A stretch of DNA of 64,000 nucleotides from Diphasiastrum complanatum (lineage: Eukaryota; Streptophyta; Lycopodiopsida; Lycopodiales; Lycopodiaceae): assembly GCA_029204225.1 (NCBI GenBank), contig CM055107.1:46561476-46625475 (forward strand). Reading direction: 5' to 3'. The notes under the pieces are model-generated. The model was not told the DNA's origin. It ran no database searches and was given only the letters and a program-made list of their open reading frames with translations. Each line of letters starts with the position of its first letter. The first letter of the stretch is position 1. Shown here in pieces: positions 34,930 through 47,130 of this stretch. The translations under genes were made by a program, and so were the position numbers.

Positions 34930-35388
34930 TCTCAATGGTTTTTTTATTTTAGTTGTTTTCAAATTTTTTTGTTTTTAGTATCTAAATTGCTGAGTTTTTT
35001 GGAAAAAGACATCAAAAAAAAAAAAAGACAAGCAAAAATTGAGCAAAGACTGATGAGCAAAAGTCAAAAAGTCATCAGCATGGAAAAAAGGAAGCACAGT
35101 ATTTTTTGATGAAAAATGACTTAAAAAAATACTGTTTTGGTAAAATTTGGCCTATACAGTACCAGAAATCTTCGCTGAGCTCTCAAACTATACATCCACT
35201 CTAGATTTATCTAATTTGAGGTGGGCAAAGGTTCCTGTCAAGAGAAAATCCAATTTTTGAGTCAAACGAATGTTCAGTGATATGCCATTTTGGGAACCTT
35301 CGTCGAGCATCTTAATCTCATTATGAACCTTCGCTAACTTGCTAGATGATCTTAAAATGTCAAAATTAGTTGTCCGTAGATTCAGATT

Positions 35389-37718
35389 TTGAAAAAAAAG
35401 CCCTACATTGACCTCACTAATGATCTGCACGGGACCAACGACGGCTACCTCCTTGAAGCCATCATTGAGCCTTCAATCCACGCTGCTGCCCAGCTACTAA
35501 ACAACTTCCTGATGGTTGGAAACCTCAGGAAAGACCACATCACGTCACAAATCCTCCATAGGATAGTGGAGTCCCACACCAAGTTGGCCAAAGCCCCTCT
35601 TGAACCATATAATGGGTTCAAGACTGTTTCTGGTGAGCTCAAACGAGCTATTAAGGTTAATACTAAGCAACAGTTCGCTGCTGGCTCTTTATTGTCCCTT
35701 TTAGGTGCTTCTCACTTGAAAAACAGAATCCATGGCTTCCACCTGGATTATGTGCTTTCGGTCTACGAAGAAGCACCAGCCGAGTCGTCTCACCAGGTCT
35801 TGAGTTCTAATAGTCGTCATCGTCCACGCAGCGAGATCGTCATTTCTGACTCGCCTTCCGCGTCACGACGTCACACTAGGCATACCTCGTCAGCTATGTT
35901 TCCACCCCCTGCTGTTGTTCGCACTAAAATTCTCATTCTCCTAGCCTCTGATGCTTCCCTTGCCTCTGCTTTCATACAAGGACAATCTGTGACCATTGGC
36001 CCTACCATTCCCATCACAGCTGCCCAGGCCACCTCACCCCCACACACCGAAGCCACTTCACCAAACACGTAGGTTCTTATGGATATGTTCGATGATTCCG
36101 ACCCCCTTGGGGCCACCAAAATTTTTGAAATGTCTCAGAGCCCTGCACCCTTTGAACTCCAATTTCTTGGAAGAGGATTTGAACAGATCCATAAATCTAC
36201 TGTTGGTGTTGAAGATGTCAGCCAGCAACCTCATACAGAAGAAAGCCCAGCTGCATTTTGGGTCGACAAAGCTGTGAAATCACCAAAACAGTTCGACGCC
36301 ACAATGCTTGAGGGATTTGAAGAGGAAGACATTTTTGCAAGGCTAAAGCCGAAAAGAAATTGGCCCAACAACAAGTTGATCGCTTGGAAGAATACATCAG
36401 CTCCCTGCAAAACGCCCTGACAACCGCACAGGATCAGGTGGATAAGGCTGTGCAGGATGCAAAGCAATAGGTGCAGCTGCTGAAGGGTCAATTACAGATG
36501 GCCGAACAAGACTGCACGCGGCTTCAAGGTGAATTGGATGCGACCACCCTTGAGCGTGATACGTATCTTCAAACGCAAATACCAGATCATCTGGTCACAC
36601 CGACGGAGATTGCGTATTTGTTCAAGAAAGTCGAGACATACAAAGTGGCCCTTCAGGGATTCCAAGGCCATTTTGACAGGTTCAAAGGAGCAGCTTCAAC
36701 TGAGTTGGCAAAGGCTAAGGAGACCATCATCGTCTATGAAAAAGCAGCCGCTCAAGTGTTGGAAGCCGGACCACAAATCTTCGTATCGGTCAAGCCGCAA
36801 TTCTCCCCTTCGTGCCACAAAGCTGTACCAATGGATACAGGGGTAGATTCGAGCATGGACCAGGGGGGAGCTCCAGATATAGCAAAACAACTGCCAATCT
36901 TACCGGCAGTTCAAGCAGGTCCATCCTCATCAAGGACCACACCTCTATTCAGAAGGCCCATCAGCGTCGAGGACCAGATCTAGACCTTCTTAAAGCAACA
37001 TCCGCATGAGCCCTCGCATGGTGGATGGGTTCTGAAGTTTAAAACCTCCGAGATAGAGGCCGACAAAGAGTTGGACAAAATACCTACATTGGGAGAGCAG
37101 CCGACATGGAAAATCACTGTTTTTGAGAAAACTCCAGATTCAATTAGGAGTTACGTCCCCAGCCCTCGCCAGTTGCGGGTAGATCCCTATTATGTGCCAA
37201 TGCTGCGAAGGAATAAATGGAAAGATTTGGGATTGGCTATGGACAAAATCATCATCCATATGCCCAATTGGCCAATCATCCATCAGCCCTATAGCTGGAC
37301 AATTTCAGTGGACTTCCACTGCGTCTTACAAGCCTATCAGAGAGAATATGTCCACTCTCCCGATCCAACGGTGCGACAATCAAAAATGTTTGCTAAAGAT
37401 CTAACTCTGTTGGCGTCAGTGGCAACCAAATGGGACGATTGTCTTCCTCCTCTGGCATTTGATCCAAATAAGCCGATGGCCTCAGAGCAAATCAAAGATC
37501 AGCTGTCGGTTGCTCGTTTATACTTTCGTGCAACAATGATGGGCGGCTCTTGGGAATCACGCTTCACATCATGGACAACTTCCAAGTGGATTGTCGGAGC
37601 CCACCGTTGTTTCCTACCACACAATTTGGATTTTAATACTGCATGCCTTGACTTTATGGAGAAGGTGCAGTACCACTTAATCAAGATTCGGCGCGAAGCC
37701 AATAAAAGTCTCCAATAA
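35389..37718 (+). pseudogene. Accessory ORF between integrase and 3' LTR of the Gypsy element
   Basis: I do not recognise the family. The reading frame can be followed for ~775 codons: a globular N-part (YIDLTNDLHGTNDGYLLEAI), a Ser/Pro-rich linker, a coiled coil (about 36348-36760, e.g. QLQMAEQDCTRLQGEL), and a C-terminal domain (about 37071-37718) rich in Trp (WKDLGLAMDKIIIHMPNW, RFTSWTTSKWIVGAHR). It is interrupted by TAG at 36070, 36468 and 36981 and by one frameshift near 36345. The position matches the env-like slot of Tat/Athila elements, yet no signal peptide or membrane segment is seen. A coiled-coil plus Trp-rich ORF at 55200-55907 also sits before an LTR. Confidence 0.55.
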
Positions 37719-37756
37719 CTGCATATTGCAGGTGTCATGGGACCGCCACCAATTTT

Positions 37757-37768
37757 GGTGGGGGATAC
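37757..37768 (+). promoter_or_regulatory. Polypurine tract of the Gypsy element
   Basis: GGTGGGGGATAC directly precedes TGTTGGAGGG, the LTR start. This is where plus-strand DNA synthesis is primed. Confidence 0.6.
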
Positions 37769-38230
37769 TGTTGGAGGGTTTGCGGATCCCAAGGCAACCC
37801 TAACCTTAATTAATAAGTGAGAGGGATTTGGCACTCTGCGTGTGTAAGTCCGACCCGATGATCACATAGTTATTTGATTAATTAGAAAGTCAATAAAAGG
37901 ACTTTAGGCCTTTTTGTGGGAGTTTTAATGTTGTAGGGGCTAAATGTCAAGTTAGTGAATAAAGTTGGGTTTCCCTCCAATTTTGATGGTCCCCACACTT
38001 TTTTAAATTTGAATAAAAAGAGAGGCAAGAATGGACCAATAGGTAAATGTCAAGTTAGTGAATAAAGTTGGGTTTCCCTCCAATTTTGATGGTCCTTACA
38101 CTTTTTTAAAATTGAACAAAAAGAGAGGCAAGAATGGACCAATAGGATTCAGAGGCCAGGGCCCCCCTCTCTACTATAAGAAGGGACCAACTCGAGTTGC
38201 TCCTGATGTTCATTTCCTCATTTCAATATA
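37769..38230 (+). mobile_element. 3' LTR of the Gypsy element (right end not placed)
   Basis: Begins TGTTGGAGGGTTTGCGG right after the polypurine tract. A TATA-like CTACTATAAGAAGG at about 38171-38184 would mark the promoter. It contains a 103-bp tandem duplication. The 3' boundary is uncertain because the 5' LTR is absent and no partner is in the window. Confidence 0.6.
37941..38146. repeat. 103-bp tandem duplication within the LTR
   Basis: 37941-38043 and 38044-38146 both start TAAATGTCAAGTTAGTG and end GGACCAATAGG, differing at only about five positions. Confidence 0.95.
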
Positions 38231-38372
38231 GCAAATTGGTTCTCTTCAGAAATGGATTGATGAATGTCCTTGCTCTTCTTCGTTCCTTCTCCATCTCTCA
38301 TGCTTTCTTTGGATTTTGCTAATTGTTGGATCTGAATGTTATTGGGATTGTATGTTATTATACTTTTTATGA

Positions 38373-39352
<980 letters not shown>

Positions 39353-39419
<67 letters not shown>
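39353..39419. repeat. (GA)n microsatellite, 67 bp
   Basis: Pure GA run. Confidence 0.98.
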
Positions 39420-39421
<2 letters not shown>

Positions 39422-39670
39422 TATGCGACTAACTTGCATTCACACCTTTTCTTGACCAACTTGCATTGCAAGTTTAACGACAACAACAATAGGTTGAAAA
39501 AATTCAACTAGAACTAATCACCCATGCCACAAGTAATATGGTTCCTAGCGATTTTTGGCTACTTCCACTCATTGTAGGGTACATTGTCTAGTGTCTTTTG
39601 TATAGAAAAAAACATCTTGGTAGTCAATATTGATAATCCCAAAGCAAACACATAAGCCATTGGGGGCTAT

Positions 39671-40152
39671 GCTTATTTTCAGCACCCTGACGGGTGCTGG
39701 CACGCATCAGGGTGCGCCAACCAAGGAGTGTTTTTTTTTTTTTTTTGAAAAACTGGTTGCCCTGGTGCCACCTGTCAGGCAACCAATATTTATCCCATAA
39801 GCTTTTCACTAGGATTACTTAGAGTGAATATATAACTAAACTTCCCACTAACTCGCATGTGTGTGGTTGGGCGTGAAGGTTCCCAGCACCCACTGCCTAT
39901 CCGGCGCCCATCTCACCAATTTGCACTGCCCTGTGCTGCCCGACGCCACCTGCACTGCCTGTTCGGGCCCCACAGCAGGCAACCCGGCGCCCCGGCGCCA
40001 TCGCAGGCTGCCCAGCGCCACTGCAGGCACCATTTTTTTATAGGCATCGCCCGCGCGAGCACCGGGGCCATGTGGCAAAAAATGGTGGGCCCAGCACCCT
40101 GGTTGCCACACCCTGACGCGTTCCAGCACCCGTCAGGGTGCTAAAAATAAGC
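39671..40152. mobile_element. Small non-autonomous inverted-repeat element (MITE-like), GC-rich core
   Basis: The left end 39671-39722 and the right end 40101-40152 are 52-bp inverted repeats with about five differences. Each contains AGCACCC-TGAC-GGGTGCT, itself a perfect 7-bp hairpin. The inner ~380 bp is very GC-rich (GGCGCC and CACTGC repeats) against AT-rich flanks and has no real gene. No clean target-site duplication was seen. Confidence 0.75.
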
Positions 40153-40476
40153 TGAGCCACCACCATTGGGTGGAGCTAAATCTTTACCTTAATATGGTGT
40201 TCAAAGAGGTTTGTAGGCCTCAACTCCAGTCTTTCACCAAAACCATATAGCTCAACCCAAAAATGCTGGACAATAAAAACAAGATACTTCCAAGGGGTGT
40301 GATGTTCAAGTGCACTAGCTACCATGTTGAAAGTTATTGGTGAGTGAGTGCGAGAGATAGGGAGGCTTAATCGTGACATTTTAAAATAAACAAGAATGTT
40401 GTGGTGGCATTGCCACAAATTTCTTTATTAAAGGATGCAAGGTGATTATCTATGTTCAAATCTTGATTGTTTTGGA

Positions 40477-40530
40477 ATTATGGCCTAATGGTTAGCATGT
40501 CCTTTTCTGACCAAGGGTTGAATTGTGATT
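40477..40530 (+). other. tRNA-like Pol III promoter boxes (possible SINE head)
   Basis: TGGCCTAATGG at 40481-40491 fits the tRNA A-box exactly, followed by TTAGCATG; GGTTGAATTG at 40516 is a near B-box lacking one C. The spacing of about 25 bp is shorter than in full tRNAs. No 3' tail or target duplication was identified. Confidence 0.35.
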
Positions 40531-41913
40531 TAAAGTGGTTGATAGAGTAGAGATATGATAAAAATATTTATGAATTGACTTTGTGAATGCGAATAGATAA
40601 TCTTTATTTGATTATTGTTGTTGGTGATGATGTTAGGGTGCCTTGCCTATTGATTAATAGCGTAAGGATGCATGCAAGAAGACTAAAGAGACACAAGCTT
40701 TTTGCTATTTATGCTTTGCATATAAAGATGCATCTAAAGTGTAGTCATGCATGCAAGAAAAAGAGAAAGAATTGAATTTTTTGCTATTTATTACTTGTAT
40801 ATAGAGCATATACAAGACCAAGTTTTTGCAATAAAGTCATTAGCAATATGGCAAAAGCTTTTGTTCCCACATACCCTTACCATCAAAGATTGACTTTTGC
40901 ATAAATTTCATTAACCAACTTAAACACATAGTATTTACCTTTTGCAACCCAATGCCAAATATATGATGAAGTGAGAAGTGAAAAACTGAGCAATTTTGAG
41001 AAAGTGGATCCATCATTAGAGCTTGGAATGGAAGGCTGGAAAACTGGATTCTTAATTCTCACATTTTACATTGGCGCTTACATTGATTTTGAAATTAATC
41101 TGCCAAATGCTATTTGTAGCTGGTGCTGCATTTAGCCTTCACGTAGTTGCTATCATACTTGAATTCATCTCATCTTGCAAGAGCTTTGTATATCCAATAT
41201 AAACTCCCAGGGGATTGCAAAAGGAAGCATCCAGATATTCAGGCAGAACAATCAAGAAAACAGAGAGAAGGTAGAGGGAAGAGCTCAGAAACCAAATTGC
41301 AGAAAGCTCCTATCTTTAAAATAGTGATTTAGCCGCAATTAGGAACTGAAACCTAACAGACAAATCAAAGAACTGTTTATATATGTTTGAAACTTGAAAC
41401 ATTTCATGAACACCAACCATCATGTTTAAAAAGCATTTGGTATCTTGTGCAGCCATTGGCGACTTTTATCATCAAGGGTTGACTCACTTGGTTACCTTGG
41501 CATCCAAAGTTTTTTTTTTTTTCCCAAGTTCAACGTTCCCTTGAAAAACCAAGATGCATTGGCGACTTTTGATCGACATGAACAGCTACTTCGTGCACCA
41601 ACATTTCATACAACATCTCTCACTACCAATCCTCAACCTGTGCAGTCTATTTTGTATTCAGCAGGCTGGGGCACTTGAACAACGTATCCGCTGTGGTTTA
41701 AGATGTGTTGTATTTGAGCTACGCAAAAGCTATTTCACTCGGCTTGTGGCTGATACTACATAGAATGTTCAGATCAACAGCTAAGAAGCACCCAGCTACA
41801 GGTGCTTTCACTCAGAGCTAGTTTCAGATTGTGTTGGGTCTGGACTCACTATTCAAAGGCCCGAGCGAAATCATCTTCACTCCTTCCTGTGGAGGAGCTC
41901 GCAGATTGATTGA
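40531..41913. other. No supported gene
   Basis: Intergenic sequence downstream (on the minus strand) of the LRR gene. A short phrase, CATTGGCGACTTTT, occurs twice (about 41454 and 41557). The 3' UTR and polyadenylation site of the LRR gene probably lie within its right part. Confidence 0.4.
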
Positions 41914-43170
41914 TCAAGGCACTGAATTGAAATCCTTGCATTGAGAATGTGATTTCTGTGATCCACCTTGACAGAAGGGAAGGGTGAGAGGGCAGCTGAG
42001 CAGACAATTATCTACGAAGCTGGCTGCTATGCCGCCAGGAATGATGGTGAGGAAGGGAGCGGGAATCTCACCCATAAGGTAATTCCCATCCAGATACAAG
42101 CGCATCAATGGCTGAGCTCCAATCAATGAAGCCACAGCCTTCAAACCATACTCGATTGGAATGGCACCGCTGAGAAAATTATGGCGAAGTGACAGAGCGG
42201 AGAGCCGCTTCATCTCCACCAGGAACAGCGGCAGCTGTCCACGGATGCGATTGTAGCTGATGTCGACCGCCACGAGCTGGCTCGATCCTCCGTCCACGGC
42301 CTCCGGTATGGTAATAGCTGTGAGCTTGTTGTTGGAGAGATTGAGCTGCTGAAGAGATGGGAGCTGGAAAAGAGCTCCATACACTGCATCACAGAAGCTG
42401 TTGCTGCTCAGATCCATCACCTCCAGCTCCTGAAGACTGATCAAATCATCGGGCAGGCTGCCTTGGAGCCTATTCCCCCGCAGAGAGAGCTGCATCAGCG
42501 ATGGAGGCAGCGAAGCAGACACCGACCCAGATAACAGATTGTTGCTCGCATCAAAGAACCGCAGCTGATCGAGCTTATCCATTGCTGGAATGTTTCCACT
42601 CAGCCGATTATTGAACACATAGAGGCGCTCTAAACTCACAAGGCTGTTGATCGATGCAGGGATGGCGCCTTCGAGCAGATTGTTTGACACAGAGAGGAGT
42701 TGTAGGCTGGAGAGCTGCCCGATGGAGGTGGGAATGGATCCTGTGAATGAATTACGTGATAGATCAAGTTGGCTGAGCAACACTAGGCGCGAAATGGAGT
42801 CAGGAATGCTTCCATAAAAGGCATTGTTGGAGATGTCAAGCAGCTGAAGAGAAGAGACATTGCCCACGTAGGGAGAGAGCGGGCCAGTGTAGCCGGAGCC
42901 GTCCAGACTGATGCTGGTGATGCGCAATGTTTGATCGGCAGCGATGGTACATTGGAATCCGCACACAAACACAGTAGAGGAGAGAGCGTCGCATGGATCG
43001 GACGAGAAGTCCCAGGAGCCGAGACAAGAGGTGGAGTAGATGGAGGAGGGGTCTATCGCTTCCTTCAGCTCTCTCAATGCCTCTATGTCAGTGGGGTGAG
43101 TTCTAGCTTGAGAAAGGCCAATGCTCAATGCCATAGCCACTATTGCTATGATCACACTAGCAGATGCCAT
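41914..43170 (-). CDS. Secreted leucine-rich-repeat protein (no kinase, no TM), single exon
   Basis: 418 residues from ATG 43170 (an upstream in-frame TTG at 43179 is not a likely start). Residues 1-22 form a hydrophobic signal peptide (MASASVIIAIVAMALSIG). The N-cap has LGSWDFSSDPCDALSSTVFV-CGFQC, the LRRNT-type Cys pattern of plant extracellular LRR proteins. About ten LRRs follow with the L-x-x-L-x-L-x-x-N-x-L/F-x-G-x-I-P consensus (e.g. LSQLDLSRNSFTGSIPTSIG). The C-terminal cap has CLLSCPLTLPFCQGG and a final Cys, then stops; there is no transmembrane segment or kinase. It looks like an intact apoplastic LRR protein of the class with a terminal C-x3-C...FCQG motif. Its role is probably in cell-wall perception or protein binding, but is not known. 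Confidence 0.92.
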   Translation of the reverse strand: MASASVIIAIVAMALSIGLSQARTHPTDIEALRELKEAIDPSSIYSTSCLGSWDFSSDPCDALSSTVFVCGFQCTIAADQTLRITSISLDGSGYTGPLSPYVGNVSSLQLLDISNNAFYGSIPDSISRLVLLSQLDLSRNSFTGSIPTSIGQLSSLQLLSVSNNLLEGAIPASINSLVSLERLYVFNNRLSGNIPAMDKLDQLRFFDASNNLLSGSVSASLPPSLMQLSLRGNRLQGSLPDDLISLQELEVMDLSSNSFCDAVYGALFQLPSLQQLNLSNNKLTAITIPEAVDGGSSQLVAVDISYNRIRGQLPLFLVEMKRLSALSLRHNFLSGAIPIEYGLKAVASLIGAQPLMRLYLDGNYLMGEIPAPFLTIIPGGIAASFVDNCLLSCPLTLPFCQGGSQKSHSQCKDFNSVP

Positions 43171-43398
43171 AGCTACCAAAATGAGCAGCTCTTCCTCCCT
43201 TTTTCTTTTCTAATCTAGCCCACGACCAGCTTCAAAACTTTTTGCAATATTTTGCTTCTTCTTGCAAGATTACTGCGAAGTGAAAGCACAAAACAAAAAG
43301 GAGTCGCTGCTCCTATTCACATAAACATAATACAAAGACATTTAGTAACACTGCTGTGAAATAACACTAGTTGCAAATGTTTGCTTCTGCAGACACCA

Positions 43399-43690
43399 CA
43401 AATTGCAACTCTTTGGTCTTCTTTGGAAAGATTATAAAGCAAAACAAAATAAATCCAAATGCCCGAACTGCATCTCTTTGCTCATCTTTGGAAAGGCTAC
43501 AGAGAAAGATTCCACAAAGTATAAAACCCAAATTGCATTTCTTTGCTCCTCAATGGAAATATTGCATAGCAAAGATTCAACAATGCAAAAAACCCAAATT
43601 GCATCTCTTTGCTCCACTTTGGAAATATTACAATGTCATAAAATTAAAAAAAGCGCAAAACCCAAATTGCGATCATTTCCTCCTCTTTGA
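43399..43690. repeat. Minisatellite, about five units of ~65 bp
   Basis: Units starting near 43399, 43463, 43528, 43593 and 43662 share CCCAAATTGCATCTCTTTGCTC-type starts (CCAAATTGCATTTCTTTGC), then CTTTGGAAA(T/G)ATT and CAAAGATT. The array lies 230 bp upstream of the LRR start codon, so it is in or near its promoter. Confidence 0.85.
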
Positions 43691-44199
43691 AAGGATTACA
43701 GAACCAAATACACCAAGCCCAAAAATTCATGAAGCCTAGAGGTAGAAAAGATAGACAGTCGTGCCCCCAATAAGTGGCAAGCTGGTGCAGCTCTACCCTC
43801 TCCTTCAGCTCAGAACTTCGAGTCCTGCCATCTCATTCATTGGGCTTACAAAGAAAATAAAGATAGATGGAATCATGGATACGATCAATGCATGCAGCTT
43901 GCAAACTTCAAAGGCTGCAAACTTGGAAAGGGAATCCAATTGGCATATAATCCCGAAGCATTTAAGCACCAAGGAAAAACCCAGCTGGAAATGCCAGTGA
44001 AGGACACAGCTGTGGCCTACACATAGCATTGTCTCTGTCATCTCCTCTCCCTCTCCTATCTCCTTGCCTTCCTCCTTCTTTCCTCCTCTGCCATCGCCAG
44101 AGAGCTTCAGCAGAAGAGAGACCGACTTTACAAGCCCAAATCACGGGTCCGTCCTTTTACCCGAAGGATAAGACTATCTACCAACGAGTTTGAAGCCTA
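43691..44199. other. No supported gene
   Basis: AACTTCGAGTCCTGCC near 43816 resembles a tRNA B-box, but no matching A-box or tRNA fold could be drawn. The rest holds short frames only. Confidence 0.35.
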
Positions 44200-44990
44200 T
44201 TTAGTTGTCGGATAAAGATGGGTCCGCCACCGACAACCCCCCGCGCCCGGGTGGGGCTTACGTGCACGCCCCCACACGAGTGCCCGTCAGAAATCACCCT
44301 CATTTTTGCGGGCGGCGCCAGCGCCCGGCACCTGCGGGTGGCGCTGGGCAGCGTGGAGCTGGCTGGGGCGCGGGCGAGTGGCGCCGGGCAGCCTCCATCA
44401 GGGCCCCGCGCCGGGCAGGGGGCAGGTGGTGCTGGGCACCCTAGCGCCCAGGCACGCACACACACATGTAAGTAAATGGGGAGTTTTTGTATATATCCCC
44501 TCTTCAAAAAATGCCGATAATGTTTATGGGATAGAAATTGGCTGCTTGGACACATGGCGTCCAGGCAGCCAATTATAAAAAAAGTACATAAAAAAAAAAT
44601 TGTGTCGCTGAGAGCCCACCAGGGCCAAACGGCCATCCGTGCGGGCCACCCATTGAGCCTTAAAGGCACTGCCTTGGGGCCAAATGGGTTTTGGCCCCAG
44701 CCTAGTGTTTGGGCGCCACGTGGCGCAGGGCCCGCACCCGCCAAAATGAACCATATCGCGGGCGAGCACCAGGGTGAGCGTTGGGCAGCACGGGCAGCAC
44801 AGGCAGCACCAGGGTGGGCACCGGGTAGCGTGGGTGTGGGGTGTCGGGCAGGCACCAGGTGGTGCCGGGCAGTGCTTTCACTTGGCAGTTTGCATATATA
44901 TGCCCTCTCAAAAATTTCATAGAAACACTTATGGGATATATTCTAACTGCCTGGACATGTGGCGCCCAGGCATCCAAAAAACCAATTTGT
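44200..44990. mobile_element. GC-rich foldback-type repeat elements, two related copies
   Basis: A 15-bp inverted repeat with one mismatch, ATTGGCTGCTTGGAC / GTCCAGGCAGCCAAT, spans 44537-44573. A related TGCCTGG...CCAGGCA hairpin lies at 44948-44972. Each is preceded by similar sequence (TATATATCCCCTCTTC... and TATATATGCCCTCTC..., then TTATGGGATA), so the two are diverged direct copies about 410 bp apart. Very GC-rich modules (GGCGCC, GGGCAGC, GGCACC) lie on their left. The long open frames here come from GC richness and are not genes. Confidence 0.6.
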
Positions 44991-46879
44991 GGCTGTGTTA
45001 TTGAAAAAATGTGAGAATTATAATAAAACCACAAATCTACATTTATTTCTCAAAAACACCTAGAATCTATTCATATTAAGAGCATAACTTTATCGATATC
45101 AATAAAAAGGACATGTAAAACATTTTCTTTTGTGTCTTTTATGACAAAACCAATCACCCACTATTTCATTATACACAAAATGTACAATCCAACAAATTTG
45201 AATCTCTCACGAGGATAAAAAAAGAAAATCACAACAATGGGGGCTAAACCCCACTTGAGATCATCACCAAAAATAAAATCAAAACATTGGGGGCTAAAAC
45301 CCACTTGAGATCTTCTTCATAGTGTTCATGACATTTAAGATAATTGTACGTGTGGTTTTTCAAAAAGCATAAGGACTCCAGAATCAGGATTATAGGAAAG
45401 AGTGCTTTTAAGTACCAACATCATGCAAGATTGACATCAAAAGGGGGAAGGGACACTTCCCACTTAAGATTCTAGCCTATGCATTGAAAACATGAATAAC
45501 CATCAACAAAAAAATTTAAAAACATCAAGAGGGAAGCAAAATCAACAAAGAAATAGCAACATATAATATGTCGTAGTAATCATTACATTAGAAAAAATCA
45601 AAAGGAGGTGTAGCAAACCTATGAAACTAGAGGAAGTAAACAAGTAATGGTCATGACGAAATATCAATCAATATCTTATGGTCCAGTTATGCCTCAGTAG
45701 CATACTTATTGGCCTATAAGAGGTGGAAGAATCTAGATTAGCATCTACATTACCCACCAAAACAATATCAACAATGTTATAAGGAAGATCATATTTGAAA
45801 ATAGCTCCAAATATGTATTCATATATGCATATTTCAGAATCTAAAAAGATGAGGACAAACTGTCTTATGAAAAAGTCCATTTGGTTTTTATTGGTTAGGA
45901 GACTATGAAAATACGATCTACAAAGAATGTAAGTTCACCAACCATGATAGAATTGATCAACCTACATATTTAACATCGTGATAAAAAAAAATGATGTGGA
46001 GACCCATTTTTTTTTAATTTTAATTTTTTGTAAACATATTGCCAATATTCGAAATGCTTTACAAAAATATATATCGAAGTACTCAGAAAAAATCTCATTT
46101 TGTTAGCGATTTTAATCATGCTAACCAAATTGATTAATAGATTATTATTAACATTTTTAAATTAGTACATATCTAATAAAAAAAATATCTTTAAAAAAAA
46201 TTGTTAAGCATTAAAACAATAAAATAAATAAATAAAATATTTTTACTTCTTTGAAACATTATTCTATTACAAATATTTTAACTTCTTAAAACTTTTTGAA
46301 ATGAAAGTATTTCCATTAGAAAAGTCTTACAATTGCAATATTCAGAATCTATGTTTGTAGAACTAATATTTTAAGATATTATAGAAAAATAAATTACTAA
46401 ATTATATGACTTGTAAGAAAAATACAAGTTCTTTTGAAGAGAAATAGTTGTTAGTATCATCTCAAAAAATAGATGTTATTTTATGAATATCTTTTTAGAA
46501 ATAAAAATAATTAGAATCTAGTCAATTTTAAAAGCATTAACCATTTTCTCGAAGAGTATGAATCTAAAATTTTTGAATAGATTATTAAAAATAAAAATGC
46601 CATTTAATAACAACATACATATTTTTTAAATAACATTGTAATGGAACTAGTGTAAATCAATTGTCAAAAATAGTTGCCACCCAAGATTTGAAAGCTACAA
46701 AGCATTATTTGTTGCTCATCCTCTTGCTTACAAAACTAAGAATCAAGAAACTTGAGGAATTGAGATCCAACTTTTGATATAAAGAAATTACTATTTGTGT
46801 TGCAACAATGAGACCTGACAAATACTCTTGTTCATATTTTTTAAATGCAACGGAAGTTTGTCGCAAACGTACAAAGTTG
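44991..46879. other. AT-rich, no recognisable gene; one short tandem repeat
   Basis: The phrase AAAATCA(C/A)AACA(A/T)TGGGGG followed by CTAAA(C/A)CCCACTTGAGATC occurs twice in tandem (about 45226 and 45277). 46000-46650 is extremely AT-rich. No gene is supported. Confidence 0.5.
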
Positions 46880-47130
46880 TTCATGCAATTGAAAACTCAC
46901 ATGCACAACTTCAAAAAGATCCAACATGATAGGAAATTTTGCAAGGTCAAGTTGTCTCATAGGAATTTTATTGGTGGGCTACCCCCATGATCAAATTGAT
47001 CAAATGTTTAGTTGTTTTTCCAAGAGACAGAGATGCAAGAAGGCATTTTCTTTATCGGTGCTTCAAAGCATTGTCGGAGAATCGAACATGCCAAAGCCAA
47101 TTGTATTGTTGATTAAACACAATATAATTT
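46880..47130 (+). pseudogene. Relic of the HTHDQIDQMF-type transposase-like protein
   Basis: FCKVK then, after a frameshift, GILLVGYPHDQIDQMFSCFS, KRQRCKKAFSLSVLQSIVGE and PKPIVLLIKHN match the protein at 60869-61935 (HTHDQIDQMFSCFSKR, KAFSLPVLQSIVEES). The His of HTH is replaced (YPH). Only about 75 residues survive. Confidence 0.7.

Noticed and set aside
39848-40144. Overlapping GC-rich open frames
   Set aside because: They lie inside the MITE-like element core and cover several frames at once.
42210-43027. Alternative minus-strand frames within the LRR gene
   Set aside because: Out-of-frame shadows; the LRR frame has signal peptide, Cys caps and repeats.
43816-43832. B-box-like TTCGAGTCC as a tRNA gene
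   Set aside because: No acceptor stem, A-box or cloverleaf could be drawn around it.
44178-44855. Long open frames on both strands in the GC-rich block
   Set aside because: Ala/Pro/Gly/Arg-rich in all frames, caused by GC content; no domain, and the region is a repeat element.
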